A stretch of DNA of 5,278 bases from GCA-2684655 sp051278165 (GTDB lineage Bacteria; Planctomycetota; UBA1135; UBA2386). The translations under genes were made by a program, and so were the position numbers. The notes under the pieces are model-generated. The model was given only the letters and a program-made list of their open reading frames with translations. It made no database searches and had not been told where the DNA came from. This document shows, piece by piece, positions 5,172-5,278 of the stretch. How positions within the stretch are numbered: position 1 is the first letter of the stretch; the number at the start of each line of letters is the position of its first letter. The DNA is taken from the NCBI GenBank assembly GCA_051278165.1, contig JBNMNW010000359.1:1-5278 (forward strand), given 5' to 3'.

Positions 5172-5278
5172 GTGGTCAGCGTAGCGAACTAGTGGTGTGA
5201 TGCAGAGATCTGCGGCCTTATCCGCGGCCGGCGGCGACGCTCGCGGCGTTGGGCCGTCCTCGGCCTATCTACGAATAG

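Overview
The window is a GC-rich stretch of bacterial chromosome with six protein-coding genes, one of them cut by the window edge, and one clear cis-regulatory RNA. It looks like a Gram-negative-type cell: one gene product has a signal peptide, one has a single N-terminal membrane anchor and one is a polytopic membrane enzyme. No gene fixes the taxonomy. mfd and rnc both lie apart from their common partner genes, and the style of the secreted protein recalls Planctomycetota or a similar lineage, but that is only an impression. I see no insertion sequence, phage gene, CRISPR array, tRNA or rRNA.

Left part (minus strand): the N-terminal 186 codons of mfd (transcription-repair coupling factor) run off the left edge. 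They open with a non-ATG start, so an ATG-based search misses them. A 236-bp gap follows, holding two neighbouring hairpins near mfd and a GC-rich hairpin just past the next gene's stop. That next gene, also on the minus strand, encodes a 280-residue NAD(P)-dependent dehydrogenase of the 3-hydroxyisobutyrate dehydrogenase/GLYR superfamily.

Middle part (plus strand): divergent from the dehydrogenase is a tight two-gene unit. It encodes a 164-residue single-pass membrane protein with a Gln run and a Ser/Pro/Lys-rich tail, then a 260-residue sterol desaturase/fatty acid hydroxylase family di-iron membrane enzyme with all its histidine boxes. The second gene's ribosome binding site lies inside the end of the first gene. 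A hairpin that could be a terminator follows.

Right part: positions of about 3087-3268 form a cobalamin (B12) riboswitch, recognised from its conserved core and 3' box. It lies 62 bases before a gene for a secreted, probably two-domain, beta-rich protein of unknown function. The arrangement implies that this exported protein is controlled by cellular B12 and may act in corrinoid capture or replace a B12-dependent function; this is the most interesting part of the window. A 116-bp convergent gap with a 14-bp perfect palindrome separates it from rnc (RNase III, minus strand, GTG start), whose catalytic and dsRNA-binding domains are both complete.
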